A DNA stretch of 20,797 nucleotides from Candidatus Uhrbacteria bacterium (GTDB taxonomy: Bacteria > Patescibacteriota > Patescibacteriia > JACQRZ01), in assembly GCA_016206235.1 (NCBI GenBank), contig JACQRZ010000023.1:1-20797 (forward strand), in the 5' to 3' direction. The notes beneath the pieces are model-generated. The model searched no databases. It was not told where the DNA came from and was given only the letters and a program-made list of their open reading frames with translations. This document shows, piece after piece, positions 1-5,910 of this stretch. Made by a program: the position numbers and the translations under genes. Position 1 is the first letter of the stretch. Each line of letters begins with the position of its first letter.

Positions 1-13
1 ACAATTTAACAAT

Positions 14-1813
14 TTATTTTTCGTCTGGCGGTACCTCATAATAATTCAACAGAAAATGGGCTAGATCTCCAAACAGTGGTGCGGCAGAACTCTCCGCCCA
101 CTGTACCGAGCGCGGATGATCGATTTTCACGAGCATTGCAAATTGCGGATCATCCACAGGTGCAAAACCGACAAATGAACCGATTGTTACGTTCTTTTCG
201 TATCCACGGCCGTTTTTCTTTGGAACTTGTGCCGTGCCGGTCTTTCCTGCAACATAATAATACGGAACTCCCGCGCGTTGTCCATGCCCCTTTCGCACAA
301 CGTTCACCAACATGCCGCCAACCAGTGTTGATGCGCGCTCGGAAATTGCCTGACGGATAACTTTCGGCTTTGTTTTGATACTCGTCCCGTCTGGCTTGAT
401 AATCTCATCAACAATATACGGCTGCATGAGTTTTCCACCATTTGCAAGCGCACCATACGCCATCACGAGCTGTAATGGTGTAACAGTAATTCCCTGGCCA
501 AACGAACTTGTTGCTAAATATATTTCATTTTTATCATCGAGCGCCTTCATATTACCGGTGCTTTCACTATCGAGTTCGATTCCTGTCCGCGTGCCAAACC
601 CGAACGCCTTCATGTATTTTTTAAAATTTTCAAGCCCTACTTTTCTCGCCACATAGATAGCACCCGTGTTTAACGAATTATCTAATACGTTCATCATGGT
701 CTGTGTGCCGTGCGCTTTAAGATCGGAATTCTTAATAGTATAAGAGCCAATCTTAATCGCTCCGGTGTCAACGTAGGTCGTCTGAGGCGTAACCACATCC
801 ATATCCAGCGCCATCGCCATCGTGATAGCCTTAAACGTTGAACCGGGTTCGAAAGGCGTGAAAATTGCTTTGTTACTGTACACAGCGGGCTCGGACTTGG
901 AATACTGTTCAGGATCAAAATCCGGAGTGTTACACATGGCAAGAATGGAGCCTGTTTTCGGCTCGGTAATGATAATACTACCGCCGTCTGCGCCATGCTG
1001 AGCAACCCACTTGGTGAGCCGATCACATGCGACCAACTGAACAGTGCGCTCAATCGTTAAAATGAGACTGCTTCCATTTACTGCGTCGACAATTTTTTTA
1101 TCACCAACAGGGATAAACGTTCCAAACGCGTCTTTTTCTACTTTGAGCGAGCCTTCCTTACCTTTGAGAGTGTCGTGAAAGTACCCCTCAAGTCCATAGA
1201 GACCTCGAAAGACATTTTTTGCGTCATAGCCAAGAAATCCAAAGACGTGCCCGCCAAGCCCCTTTTCGGGGTAAAAACGATAGACTTCAGTATTAAAGGA
1301 AATGCCTGGCAACTCAAGTGCGCGTATGTGCTCATACGTTTCATCGGATACTTTACGCTTCAAAACTCGATAGCTTTCTGTTCTATTTGACATTTTCTTA
1401 AGGAGCTCCTCCTTTTCCATTTCTAAAATCGGCGCGAGAGTTTCGGCAGTTTTTTCTGGATCGATAATGAGTTTTGGCACAGCATAGAGGAGCTTATACT
1501 CCCTGTTGGTTACTGCCGGAAACAGCTTGGCTCCATTGCGCTCGAGCAGATGCGAGCTCTTGGTATCACTGTTTCGCTCACGCAAAAAAATTTCACCGCG
1601 TGTTGGAACAAGTTTCTTAAAAAACTGATGCTCGTCATCCGCAAGCGAGCGGTAATAGTCATACCCCATGACTTGAATGGTAAAAAGACGCGCACCAAAA
1701 ACCGCAAAAAGACACAGGACAACAATACGCATAATTCGGATCCTCCTTCCATACAGAGATGCATCGGTATCACGCTTGGAGCCTACCTTGTATTTTTTTC
1801 GAAATGTAAACAT
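14..1813 (-). CDS. ftsI: Septal peptidoglycan transpeptidase (class B penicillin-binding protein, FtsI/PBP2 family)
   Basis: This 599-residue protein cross-links septal peptidoglycan on the outer face of the membrane. It has a short basic cytoplasmic tail (1-26), one membrane anchor (about 27-47), a PBP dimerisation domain (about 65-230) and a transpeptidase domain (about 245-590). All three penicillin-binding motifs are visible: STFK with nucleophile Ser325, SLN at 380-382 and KTG at 524-526. Length is normal for class B PBPs and no PASTA domain follows. The N-terminal pedestal motif that usually reads RG-x-I-x-DRNG is stretched here: RGEI at 72-75 is separated from RNG at 92-94 by an insert. 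It lies downstream of mraZ-rsmH-ftsL-like as in a dcw cluster but has its own promoter after a terminator. There is no Shine-Dalgarno before the ATG. The family call is firm; FtsI rather than an elongasome PBP2 is inferred from gene order. Confidence 0.95.
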   Translation of the reverse strand: MFTFRKKYKVGSKRDTDASLYGRRIRIMRIVVLCLFAVFGARLFTIQVMGYDYYRSLADDEHQFFKKLVPTRGEIFLRERNSDTKSSHLLERNGAKLFPAVTNREYKLLYAVPKLIIDPEKTAETLAPILEMEKEELLKKMSNRTESYRVLKRKVSDETYEHIRALELPGISFNTEVYRFYPEKGLGGHVFGFLGYDAKNVFRGLYGLEGYFHDTLKGKEGSLKVEKDAFGTFIPVGDKKIVDAVNGSSLILTIERTVQLVACDRLTKWVAQHGADGGSIIITEPKTGSILAMCNTPDFDPEQYSKSEPAVYSNKAIFTPFEPGSTFKAITMAMALDMDVVTPQTTYVDTGAIKIGSYTIKNSDLKAHGTQTMMNVLDNSLNTGAIYVARKVGLENFKKYMKAFGFGTRTGIELDSESTGNMKALDDKNEIYLATSSFGQGITVTPLQLVMAYGALANGGKLMQPYIVDEIIKPDGTSIKTKPKVIRQAISERASTLVGGMLVNVVRKGHGQRAGVPYYYVAGKTGTAQVPKKNGRGYEKNVTIGSFVGFAPVDDPQFAMLVKIDHPRSVQWAESSAAPLFGDLAHFLLNYYEVPPDEK

Positions 1814-1835
1814 TGTGGTGATTCTAGCACCATCT

Positions 1836-1865
1836 AGTATAGCGTGGGATTGGCAGAGTTGGCAA
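1836..1865 (-). promoter_or_regulatory. Sigma-70-type promoter of ftsI
   Basis: Read on the minus strand, a -35 box TTGCCA (1860-1865) is followed after 18 bp by a -10 box TATACT (1836-1841). Transcription should start near 1829, giving a leader of about 16 nt before the ATG at 1813. The -35 box overlaps the T-run of the terminator just upstream, so the end of one transcript and the start of the next are packed together. Confidence 0.6.
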
Positions 1866-1903
1866 AAAAGGAGCCATCCCCATGGCGCAGTGCGGAGGAT
1901 GGC
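1864..1903 (-). terminator. Rho-independent terminator upstream of ftsI
   Basis: On the minus strand a 7-bp perfect stem, GCCATCC/GGATGGC (1897-1903 with 1873-1879), is followed by TCC and six T's (1864-1869). The loop is 17 nt. No protein gene ends here: the nearest upstream CDS stops at 2208, beyond another terminator. This hairpin therefore appears to end a non-coding transcript. Confidence 0.6.
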
Positions 1904-2100
1904 AGTAAAGATCAGCCTGAAGAGAACTTAGACTGCTGCCGCTGCAGGCATGTGAACTCGTATTTGCTGCGGATAAAGAACCGTGAGTGAGTCGTAGAGC
2001 TGTGGATACAACGACATTCTTAACGGCCCAAAATCCGCCTGCGCACGCCTTCACTATGTTTTGAGGGTGACAACGACGCGATTGGCTCATTCGAGTCAAC
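1870..2100 (-). ncRNA. Candidate structured non-coding RNA between two terminators
   Basis: The 394 nt between the ftsL-like gene and ftsI hold no convincing protein gene. Between the terminators at 2095-2135 and 1864-1903 the sequence can form a nested extended hairpin: GCGGAT/ATCCGC (2033-2038 with 1969-1974) encloses CCGT/ACGG (2023-2026 with 1981-1984), which encloses GTCGT/ACGAC (2011-2015 with 1991-1995). I looked for tmRNA, RNase P RNA, SRP RNA and 6S signatures on both strands and did not recognise any. I also see no convincing promoter for it, so it could be a processed read-through product or simply spacer. The terminator at its 3' end is the best argument for a transcript. Confidence 0.3.
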
Positions 2101-2135
2101 AAAAACAACCAGCGAACAGAAAAGACGCTGGTTGT
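2095..2135 (-). terminator. Rho-independent terminator of the mraZ-rsmH-ftsL unit
   Basis: On the minus strand a perfect 10-bp stem ACAACCAGCG/CGCTGGTTGT (2126-2135 with 2105-2114) with an 11-nt loop is followed by a TTTTGTT tract. It lies about 72 nt downstream of the ftsL-like stop codon and is the strongest terminator in the window. It cuts ftsI off from the upstream dcw genes. Confidence 0.75.
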
Positions 2136-2207
2136 CTCTGGCAACCACATATATGTGTTTTTTTGAACATTGTTAGAAGCGCCCCATATGCATGTTAGAT
2201 ACAACGA

Positions 2208-2567
2208 TTAACGAACGGCAACAATTTGTGCTGGCTTTATATAGTCAACTCGTTCGGATTTTATCAAGCCAAGCGTATCTATTTTTTGCTGGAGCTGCCC
2301 TAAGCTCTGCGCCTCAACAATACGCATTTGGAGAACTTCTTGTTCCTTTTGTGTCTCACTTATTTTTTTCTCAAGTTCCTTTATGGTATAGCCTTTTGTT
2401 GAGAGCGAATTTACTTGCACGAGATACAATACACCAACAAAACCTATCGTCAAGAGTAGCAATGTGTTTACGTTGTGTACTGTTGAGCTTGATTTTTTTA
2501 TCTGTTTTTCATCAACACTATTCGACCGCATCTGTTTTATTCGTATTTTTTTGAATGTGATAGACAT
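2208..2567 (-). CDS. FtsL/DivIC-like septum formation protein
   Basis: This is a small (119 residue) bitopic membrane protein. It has a basic cytoplasmic N-terminus (1-33), one transmembrane segment (about 34-52) and a periplasmic coiled coil (about 58-97) rich in Glu, Lys, Gln and Leu heptads. This is the architecture of FtsL and DivIC, which bridge FtsQ/DivIB to FtsW-FtsI in the divisome. These families are poorly conserved in sequence, so the call rests on topology and on position between rsmH and ftsI, where ftsL sits in most dcw clusters. It starts about 64 nt after rsmH across a heptad repeat array and is probably cotranscribed with it. There is no Shine-Dalgarno. An internal Met13 is a possible alternative start. 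Confidence 0.75.
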   Translation of the reverse strand: MSITFKKIRIKQMRSNSVDEKQIKKSSSTVHNVNTLLLLTIGFVGVLYLVQVNSLSTKGYTIKELEKKISETQKEQEVLQMRIVEAQSLGQLQQKIDTLGLIKSERVDYIKPAQIVAVR

Positions 2568-2579
2568 AGGATAAAAGTG

Positions 2580-2632
2580 TTGAGTGATGAGTGATGAGTG
2601 TCTCTACACTCTTCGCTCGTCACTTTTACACT
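2580..2632. repeat. Heptad repeat array between rsmH and the ftsL-like gene
   Basis: On the plus strand TGAGTGA, TGAGTGA and TGAGTGT run in tandem (2581-2601), then GAGTGT-CTCT-ACACTC forms a hairpin (2596-2611). More degenerate 7-nt units continue to the rsmH stop codon. Confidence 0.65.
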
Positions 2633-3513
2633 TACAATATTTCTATTGCTCGGAGTTTTGCGCTTCGCGCTGCTGGGTTTATCTCTATTTCTTTTTGTGT
2701 TGGCGTTTGTGGCTTTTTTGTTAAGGGGATTGCTTTCTTTGTTTTGACCAGTTCTTTGAAAAAATGCTTTACGATTCTATCCTCAAGCGAATGGAACGAA
2801 ATAACTACGACTCGCCCCCCTTGCTTCAAGAGAGAAATGGATTTTTCCAATGATATGTTAAGACTTTCAAGTTCGTCATTGACTGCAATGCGCAGAGCCT
2901 GAAACGTTCGCGTGGAGCAATGGATTTTTTTATGGCGATAAAAAGGTGGTACGGACCTTTCTATAATGGCAACCAATTGCAACGTAGTCTGTATTGGTTC
3001 TTTGTGTCTGGCAGCAACAATATTTTTTGCGATTCTTCGTGAATATTTTTCTTCGCCATAGGTATATATGAGATCAGCTAATTCTTTTTCCTTCCATGTT
3101 TGTACAATGTCTGCTGCAGTTAACTCAGACTCAAGGGAAAATCGCATGTCGAGCGGCTCATCGACTTGAAAGCTAAATCCGCGTCCACTCCCTTTGAGTT
3201 CATCGGTTGAAAAACCGAGATCGTACAAAATACCGCTAGCTTGAAGCTTATAGCTTTCAGTTTTCAGAATATTTCGGAAGTTGTCGTTGATGATGATCAG
3301 CCGCTTGTTGTACTTTTTTTGCAGATCTTTTGCTTGCTGGATTGCCGACGTATTGAGTTCAAATGCTATAACTTTTCCTTTTGGACCGTTGCGCTCTAAC
3401 ATCGCTTGAGTGTGCCCTCCTCCGCCAAATGTGCAGTCAATATAATTGTGATTTGAACGAACATTCAGGTACCCAATCGCTTCCTCGAGCATCACCGGCC
3501 TATGTACTGTCAT
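2632..3513 (-). CDS. rsmH: 16S rRNA (cytosine1402-N4)-methyltransferase RsmH (MraW)
   Basis: RsmH methylates N4 of C1402 in the ribosomal P-site using S-adenosylmethionine. The 293-residue protein shows the family signatures in order: HRPVMLEEA at the N-terminus, the SAM-binding loop DCTFGGGGHT (27-35), GILYDLGFSTDEL (94-106), RGFSF and LDMR (111-124), RTFQALRIAVNDEL (202-215), GGRVVVISFHSLEDR (232-246) and the C-terminal NPAARSAKLRA. Length is slightly below the usual 300-315. Residues 84-93 (KTESYKLQAS) are encoded by a tandem heptad repeat of the same type found between genes here, in a loop before the GILxDLG strand where family members vary. It follows mraZ as in most bacteria. There is no Shine-Dalgarno; the start codon abuts a heptad array. 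Confidence 0.96.
   Translation of the reverse strand: MTVHRPVMLEEAIGYLNVRSNHNYIDCTFGGGGHTQAMLERNGPKGKVIAFELNTSAIQQAKDLQKKYNKRLIIINDNFRNILKTESYKLQASGILYDLGFSTDELKGSGRGFSFQVDEPLDMRFSLESELTAADIVQTWKEKELADLIYTYGEEKYSRRIAKNIVAARHKEPIQTTLQLVAIIERSVPPFYRHKKIHCSTRTFQALRIAVNDELESLNISLEKSISLLKQGGRVVVISFHSLEDRIVKHFFKELVKTKKAIPLTKKPQTPTQKEIEINPAARSAKLRAIEIL
3238..3272. repeat. Heptad array inside the rsmH coding sequence
   Basis: On the plus strand five consecutive 7-mers read AGCTTGA, AGCTTAT, AGCTTTC, AGTTTTC, AGAATAT. They resemble the intergenic units at 3517-3537 and 8346-8380. The reading frame stays open and they encode KTESYKLQAS. Confidence 0.75.
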
Positions 3514-3516
3514 ACG

Positions 3517-3579
3517 AGCTTTCAGCTTATAGCTTTTAGAAAATCTTTTATAAGCTGCAAGCTAAAAGCTGTCAGCTCA
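3517..3579. repeat. Heptad repeat array between mraZ and rsmH
   Basis: On the plus strand AGCTTTC, AGCTTAT and AGCTTTT (3517-3537), then the inverted-sense units AAGCTGC, AAGCTAA, AAGCTGT and CAGCTCA (3552-3579), fill almost the whole gap. The two halves are inverted copies: AGCTTTTAG (3531-3539) pairs with CTAAAAGCT (3562-3570), and AGCTTATA (3524-3531) with TATAAGCT (3549-3556). The spacer can therefore fold into a long hairpin directly between the mraZ stop and the rsmH start. Confidence 0.8.
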
Positions 3580-4005
3580 TCAAAGTCCTGCCAACGCCTC
3601 TGCTATTTCTCCGCTTTCGCTTTCTGTTTGTGTTTTGTACTCCTTCCATGCTGTCTCATCCCAAAGCTCCAATCGATTATACAAACCAGCGACAATCACC
3701 TTTTTCTTGAGCCCTGCATACTCTCGCAAGTAATCCGGTAAAATAATGCGTCCTTGCTTGTCGAGCTGCACATCCATTGCGCCGGCAAGCATATTGCGAG
3801 CAAACGCTCGCGCATTTGCCTGATTCAGAGGAAGTTGGGAAATCTTTGTTGCAAGCGCACTCCACTCTTCTTGTGTATACACAAAGAGGCAATTATCCAA
3901 ACCTTTTGTTACAACTGCGCCCTGCTCCAAAACAGAACGAAACTTAGACGGCAATGCAAGCCGCCCTTTTGTATCTATTGAGTGACTGTATTCCCCGATA
4001 AACAT
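3580..4005 (-). CDS. mraZ: Transcriptional regulator MraZ
   Basis: MraZ is the DNA-binding autoregulator at the head of dcw clusters. The 141-residue protein has two SpoVT-AbrB-like swapped-hairpin domains, each with the DxxxR signature: DTKGR at 11-15 and DKQGR at 82-86. They are followed by LALPSKFR and IILPDYLREYA. Length is typical (about 140-150). The upstream region carries a promoter with repeats of the kind MraZ binds (4182-4206), which supports autoregulation. About 200 nt of structured leader lies between promoter and start codon. No Shine-Dalgarno precedes the ATG. The stop codon touches a heptad array. Confidence 0.95.
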   Translation of the reverse strand: MFIGEYSHSIDTKGRLALPSKFRSVLEQGAVVTKGLDNCLFVYTQEEWSALATKISQLPLNQANARAFARNMLAGAMDVQLDKQGRIILPDYLREYAGLKKKVIVAGLYNRLELWDETAWKEYKTQTESESGEIAEALAGL

Positions 4006-4020
4006 AGCGGCTTACATTAA

Positions 4021-4180
4021 GAAAAGCTACTTGAGCAAGAAATAACTCAAGTAAACATCCCTGAAGGCCATGAGGGAGAGCAATGAAACGACAAGCATGG
4101 AATCGTTATTAATTGTTTTCCCGGTGGTCAATGAGATTAAGACCCTCAAAAGAGGTTTTCCTCTTGTTTACTTGAGTTAT
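4021..4180 (-). promoter_or_regulatory. Structured mraZ leader with two mutually exclusive hairpins (possible attenuator)
   Basis: Between the mraZ transcription start and ATG lie about 200 nt without a gene. A perfect 15-bp inverted repeat, ATAACTCAAGTAAAC (minus strand, from 4166-4180) with its complement at 4042-4056, closes a domain. That domain contains a 6-bp tetraloop hairpin (4150-4155/4160-4165), a GGTC/GACC stem (4126-4129/4141-4144) and CCATG/CATGG (4068-4072/4096-4100). The 3' strand of the closing stem can instead pair locally as TACTTGAG/CTCAAGTA (4046-4053 with 4028-4035), followed by GCTTTTC. The two folds exclude each other, as in attenuators and riboswitches. I recognise no known riboswitch class. 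Confidence 0.45.
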
Positions 4181-4181
4181 C

Positions 4182-4206
4182 CCCACTTTTTCCCACTTTT
4201 CACCTC
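4182..4206 (-). promoter_or_regulatory. MraZ-box operator repeats
   Basis: On the minus strand two GTGGG units (4192-4196 and 4182-4186) lie exactly 10 bp apart in an A-rich context. A degenerate third unit, GAGGT (4202-4206), lies 10 bp further upstream. MraZ is known in E. coli to bind three TGGG-type repeats with 10-bp spacing at its own promoter. The repeats start just after the predicted transcription start near 4209, a good place for repression. Confidence 0.7.
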
Positions 4207-4215
4207 GATAAAGGT

Positions 4216-4244
4216 ATTATACACCACATAAATATACAAAACAA
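4216..4244 (-). promoter_or_regulatory. Promoter of the mraZ operon
   Basis: On the minus strand a -35 box TTGTTT (4239-4244), a 17-bp spacer and a perfect -10 box TATAAT (4216-4221) are present. Transcription should start near 4209, immediately ahead of the MraZ boxes. Confidence 0.75.
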
Positions 4245-4264
4245 CCCCAGTATATCAATAATCA

Positions 4265-4355
4265 GTTTGTTCCGATCAGTTTATGCATCATTGAGAAATA
4301 TTTATTATATTTATAACGAAAAAGTTGGTTTGATCCAAAAAAAATCGGAACAAAC
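4265..4355. repeat. 12-bp perfect inverted repeat upstream of the mraZ promoter
   Basis: GTTTGTTCCGAT (4265-4276) and ATCGGAACAAAC (4344-4355) are perfect inverted copies separated by 67 nt of very AT-rich DNA. They lie between the rarA terminator and the mraZ promoter. No gene is visible in this stretch: the short reading frames here run through the terminator. It could be a regulator site pair, the footprint of a small element, or the stem of a short transcript. Confidence 0.45.
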
Positions 4356-4404
4356 GGCATAAATTCTGATTTTTGTATTACTGGGAACCCCAAAACCTGT
4401 GAAT

Positions 4405-4440
4405 AAATAAAAAAATAACCCCGGACGATTCCGCCGGGTT
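4405..4440 (-). terminator. Rho-independent terminator downstream of rarA
   Basis: A GC-rich hairpin (arms 4417-4424 and 4434-4440, with one bulged base) is followed on the minus strand by a seven-T tract (4409-4415). It lies about 120 nt after the rarA stop and should end the wecG-tsaB-orphan-rarA transcript. On the plus strand it is followed by TTTTGATTT, so it might work both ways. Confidence 0.7.
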
Positions 4441-4545
4441 TTGATTTGCGAGGCTTGCAAAGTTTTAACGGATTCGATCGAATATTTTTCCTCTTCTTCC
4501 ATTTCAACCTCACCTTCAAAGAACGAACAAATACTATGACGAATG

Positions 4546-4566
4546 CCCTATACCCTATACCCTAGT
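4546..4566. repeat. Heptad array containing the rarA stop codon
   Basis: On the plus strand CCCTATA, CCCTATA and CCCTAGT run in tandem. The rarA stop codon (TAG on the minus strand, 4562-4564) lies inside the third unit. Confidence 0.7.
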
Positions 4567-5863
4567 CAATATATTTCCTACTTTTCAGCTCATCTGGAAG
4601 GCATTGCATATTTGTGGCGCCCCCTTCGTAGTCATGCGCATATTTGTAGTCCTTGCCGTATTTGAGATCTTTCATGAGCTTTGTGGGTGCATTACGCAAA
4701 TGCAATGGCACTGGCAAATTGCCGTATTTTTTCACGTCTTCCATTGCCCGCTCAAGTCCAATATACGACCGATTGCTCTTTTTTGCCTCGGCTAAGTACA
4801 CTACTCCATGCGCAAGGTTTATGCGTGCTTCTGGCATGCCAATAAAATCCACGGCTTGGGCAACGGCATTTGCAACCACCAAGGCGGTTGGGTTTGCAAG
4901 TCCGATATCTTCCGACGCAAACACAACCATGCGCCGTGCGATAAAGAGCGGACTCTCCCCCGCATCAATCATACGAGCAAGCCAATACAGGGCGGCATTC
5001 GCGTCGGAATTTCTCATGCTTTTAATAAACGCGGAGATGACATTGTAGTGCTCTTCTCCTAGTTTGTCGTAGCGTAATGTTTTTTGCTGCAGCGCCTCGG
5101 TAACGATATCGAGTGTTATGACTTTGTCATCCCGAGCATGCGAGGGATCCCGTTTTTTTTTGAACTTTTGGGATTCCTCACTTCGTTCGGAATGACACAG
5201 CGCTGCTGCCAGTTCTACAATATTCAAAAGACTACGCGCATCGCCGTTTGAAAAGTCGATGATTGCATCCTGCGCCTTTTGATGGATCGAAATACGCTGT
5301 GAGCCAAGCCCGCGTTCACTGTCCTTAAGCGTATGGTCGATAATACCTGCAAGCTGTTCATGGGTGAGCGGCTCGAGCACGAAGACTCGAGAGCGCGAGA
5401 GCAGAGCCGAGTTCACCTCAAACGATGGGTTCTCTGTTGTCGCCCCAATAAGAATGATCGTGCCTTTTTCAACATGGGGCAAAAAGGCATCTTGCTGCGC
5501 CTTATTGAATCGGTGGATTTCATCAATAAATAAAATAGTTCGCCTGCCTCTGAATTTGAGTTCATCAAACGCTTTTGAAATGATCTCACGTGCTTCTTTT
5601 ACGCCGGTATTTACAGCGCTAATAGCAACAAAGCGGGTACCTGTTGTTGATGCGATAATTGAAGCAAGCGTTGTCTTTCCAACGCCAGGAGGCCCCCAAA
5701 AAATCAGGGAGCTCAGCTGATCTTTTTCAATCAGTGTTCGCAGCACCTTGCCCTCGCCTACCAGATGCTCTTGCCCAAAAAATTCTTCAAGCGTTCGCGG
5801 ACGCATACGGTCAGCAAGCGGCGCAAATGCCTTGGCTTTCAATTGTGAGTCAAAAAGATCCAT
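4562..5863 (-). CDS. rarA: Replication-associated recombination AAA+ ATPase RarA (MgsA)
   Basis: RarA is a clamp-loader-related AAA+ ATPase acting at stalled replication forks. The 433-residue protein has the RarA N-terminus (MRPRTLEEFFGQEHLVG), Walker A GPPGVGKTT (57-65), Walker B LFIDEIHRF (111-119), sensor 1 GATTENPSF (140-148) and sensor 2 GDARSLLN (207-214). The C-terminal tetramerisation region includes FIKSMRNSDANAALYWLARM (279-298), SEDIGLANP and the YIGLERA segment. Residues about 223-246 (CHSERSEES...RDPSHARDD) are an in-frame insertion encoded by a palindromic element, placed after the sensor-2 helix where other RarA proteins run straight on. It is last in the wecG-tsaB-orphan-rarA unit, 46 nt after the orphan, with a heptad array in the gap. 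No Shine-Dalgarno is present. Confidence 0.95.
   Translation of the reverse strand: MDLFDSQLKAKAFAPLADRMRPRTLEEFFGQEHLVGEGKVLRTLIEKDQLSSLIFWGPPGVGKTTLASIIASTTGTRFVAISAVNTGVKEAREIISKAFDELKFRGRRTILFIDEIHRFNKAQQDAFLPHVEKGTIILIGATTENPSFEVNSALLSRSRVFVLEPLTHEQLAGIIDHTLKDSERGLGSQRISIHQKAQDAIIDFSNGDARSLLNIVELAAALCHSERSEESQKFKKKRDPSHARDDKVITLDIVTEALQQKTLRYDKLGEEHYNVISAFIKSMRNSDANAALYWLARMIDAGESPLFIARRMVVFASEDIGLANPTALVVANAVAQAVDFIGMPEARINLAHGVVYLAEAKKSNRSYIGLERAMEDVKKYGNLPVPLHLRNAPTKLMKDLKYGKDYKYAHDYEGGATNMQCLPDELKSRKYID
5126..5196. repeat. 71-bp palindromic element inserted in frame in rarA
   Basis: The ends are inverted copies: GTCATCCCGA (from 5126) and its near complement ending at 5196. The arms of about 26 bp are imperfectly complementary and surround an A-rich loop. 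On the gene strand it reads CHSERSEES...RDPSHARDD. From memory, peptides with SERSEES and RDPS are common in misannotated or invaded ORFs of many bacteria because the same family of dispersed palindromes is widespread. Here it sits in a conserved gene without breaking the frame. Confidence 0.85.
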
Positions 5864-5868
5864 GCACC

Positions 5869-5910
5869 AGTTTATAGTTTATAGTTGTTAGGTTGTAGTG
5901 AGTAGAGCAT
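5869..5910. repeat. Heptad array between the 660-residue orphan and rarA
   Basis: Six 7-mers in exact register on the plus strand, all beginning with AG: AGTTTAT, AGTTTAT, AGTTGTT, AGGTTGT, AGTGAGT, AGAGCAT. The array fills the gap and ends at the first base of the orphan gene's stop codon (5910-5912). Confidence 0.8.

Noticed and set aside
1905..1975. tmRNA-like tag reading frame ending in Ala-rich codons and a stop (minus strand)
   Set aside because: No tRNA-like acceptor halves, T-loop or the conserved 5' tmRNA sequence are found on either side.
2146..2164. Palindrome CACATATATGTG followed by seven T's on the plus strand
   Set aside because: No plus-strand gene or promoter lies upstream, and the AT-rich stem is weak.
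1824..2204. 126-codon open frame on the minus strand between the ftsL-like gene and ftsI
   Set aside because: It runs through two terminators, is rich in Cys, Ser, Trp and His in an unstructured way, and resembles no protein.
4262..4519. Two short minus-strand frames (63 and 85 codons), one with a GGTGAGG before its ATG
   Set aside because: Both pass straight through the rarA terminator and into AT-rich spacer with no protein-like pattern.
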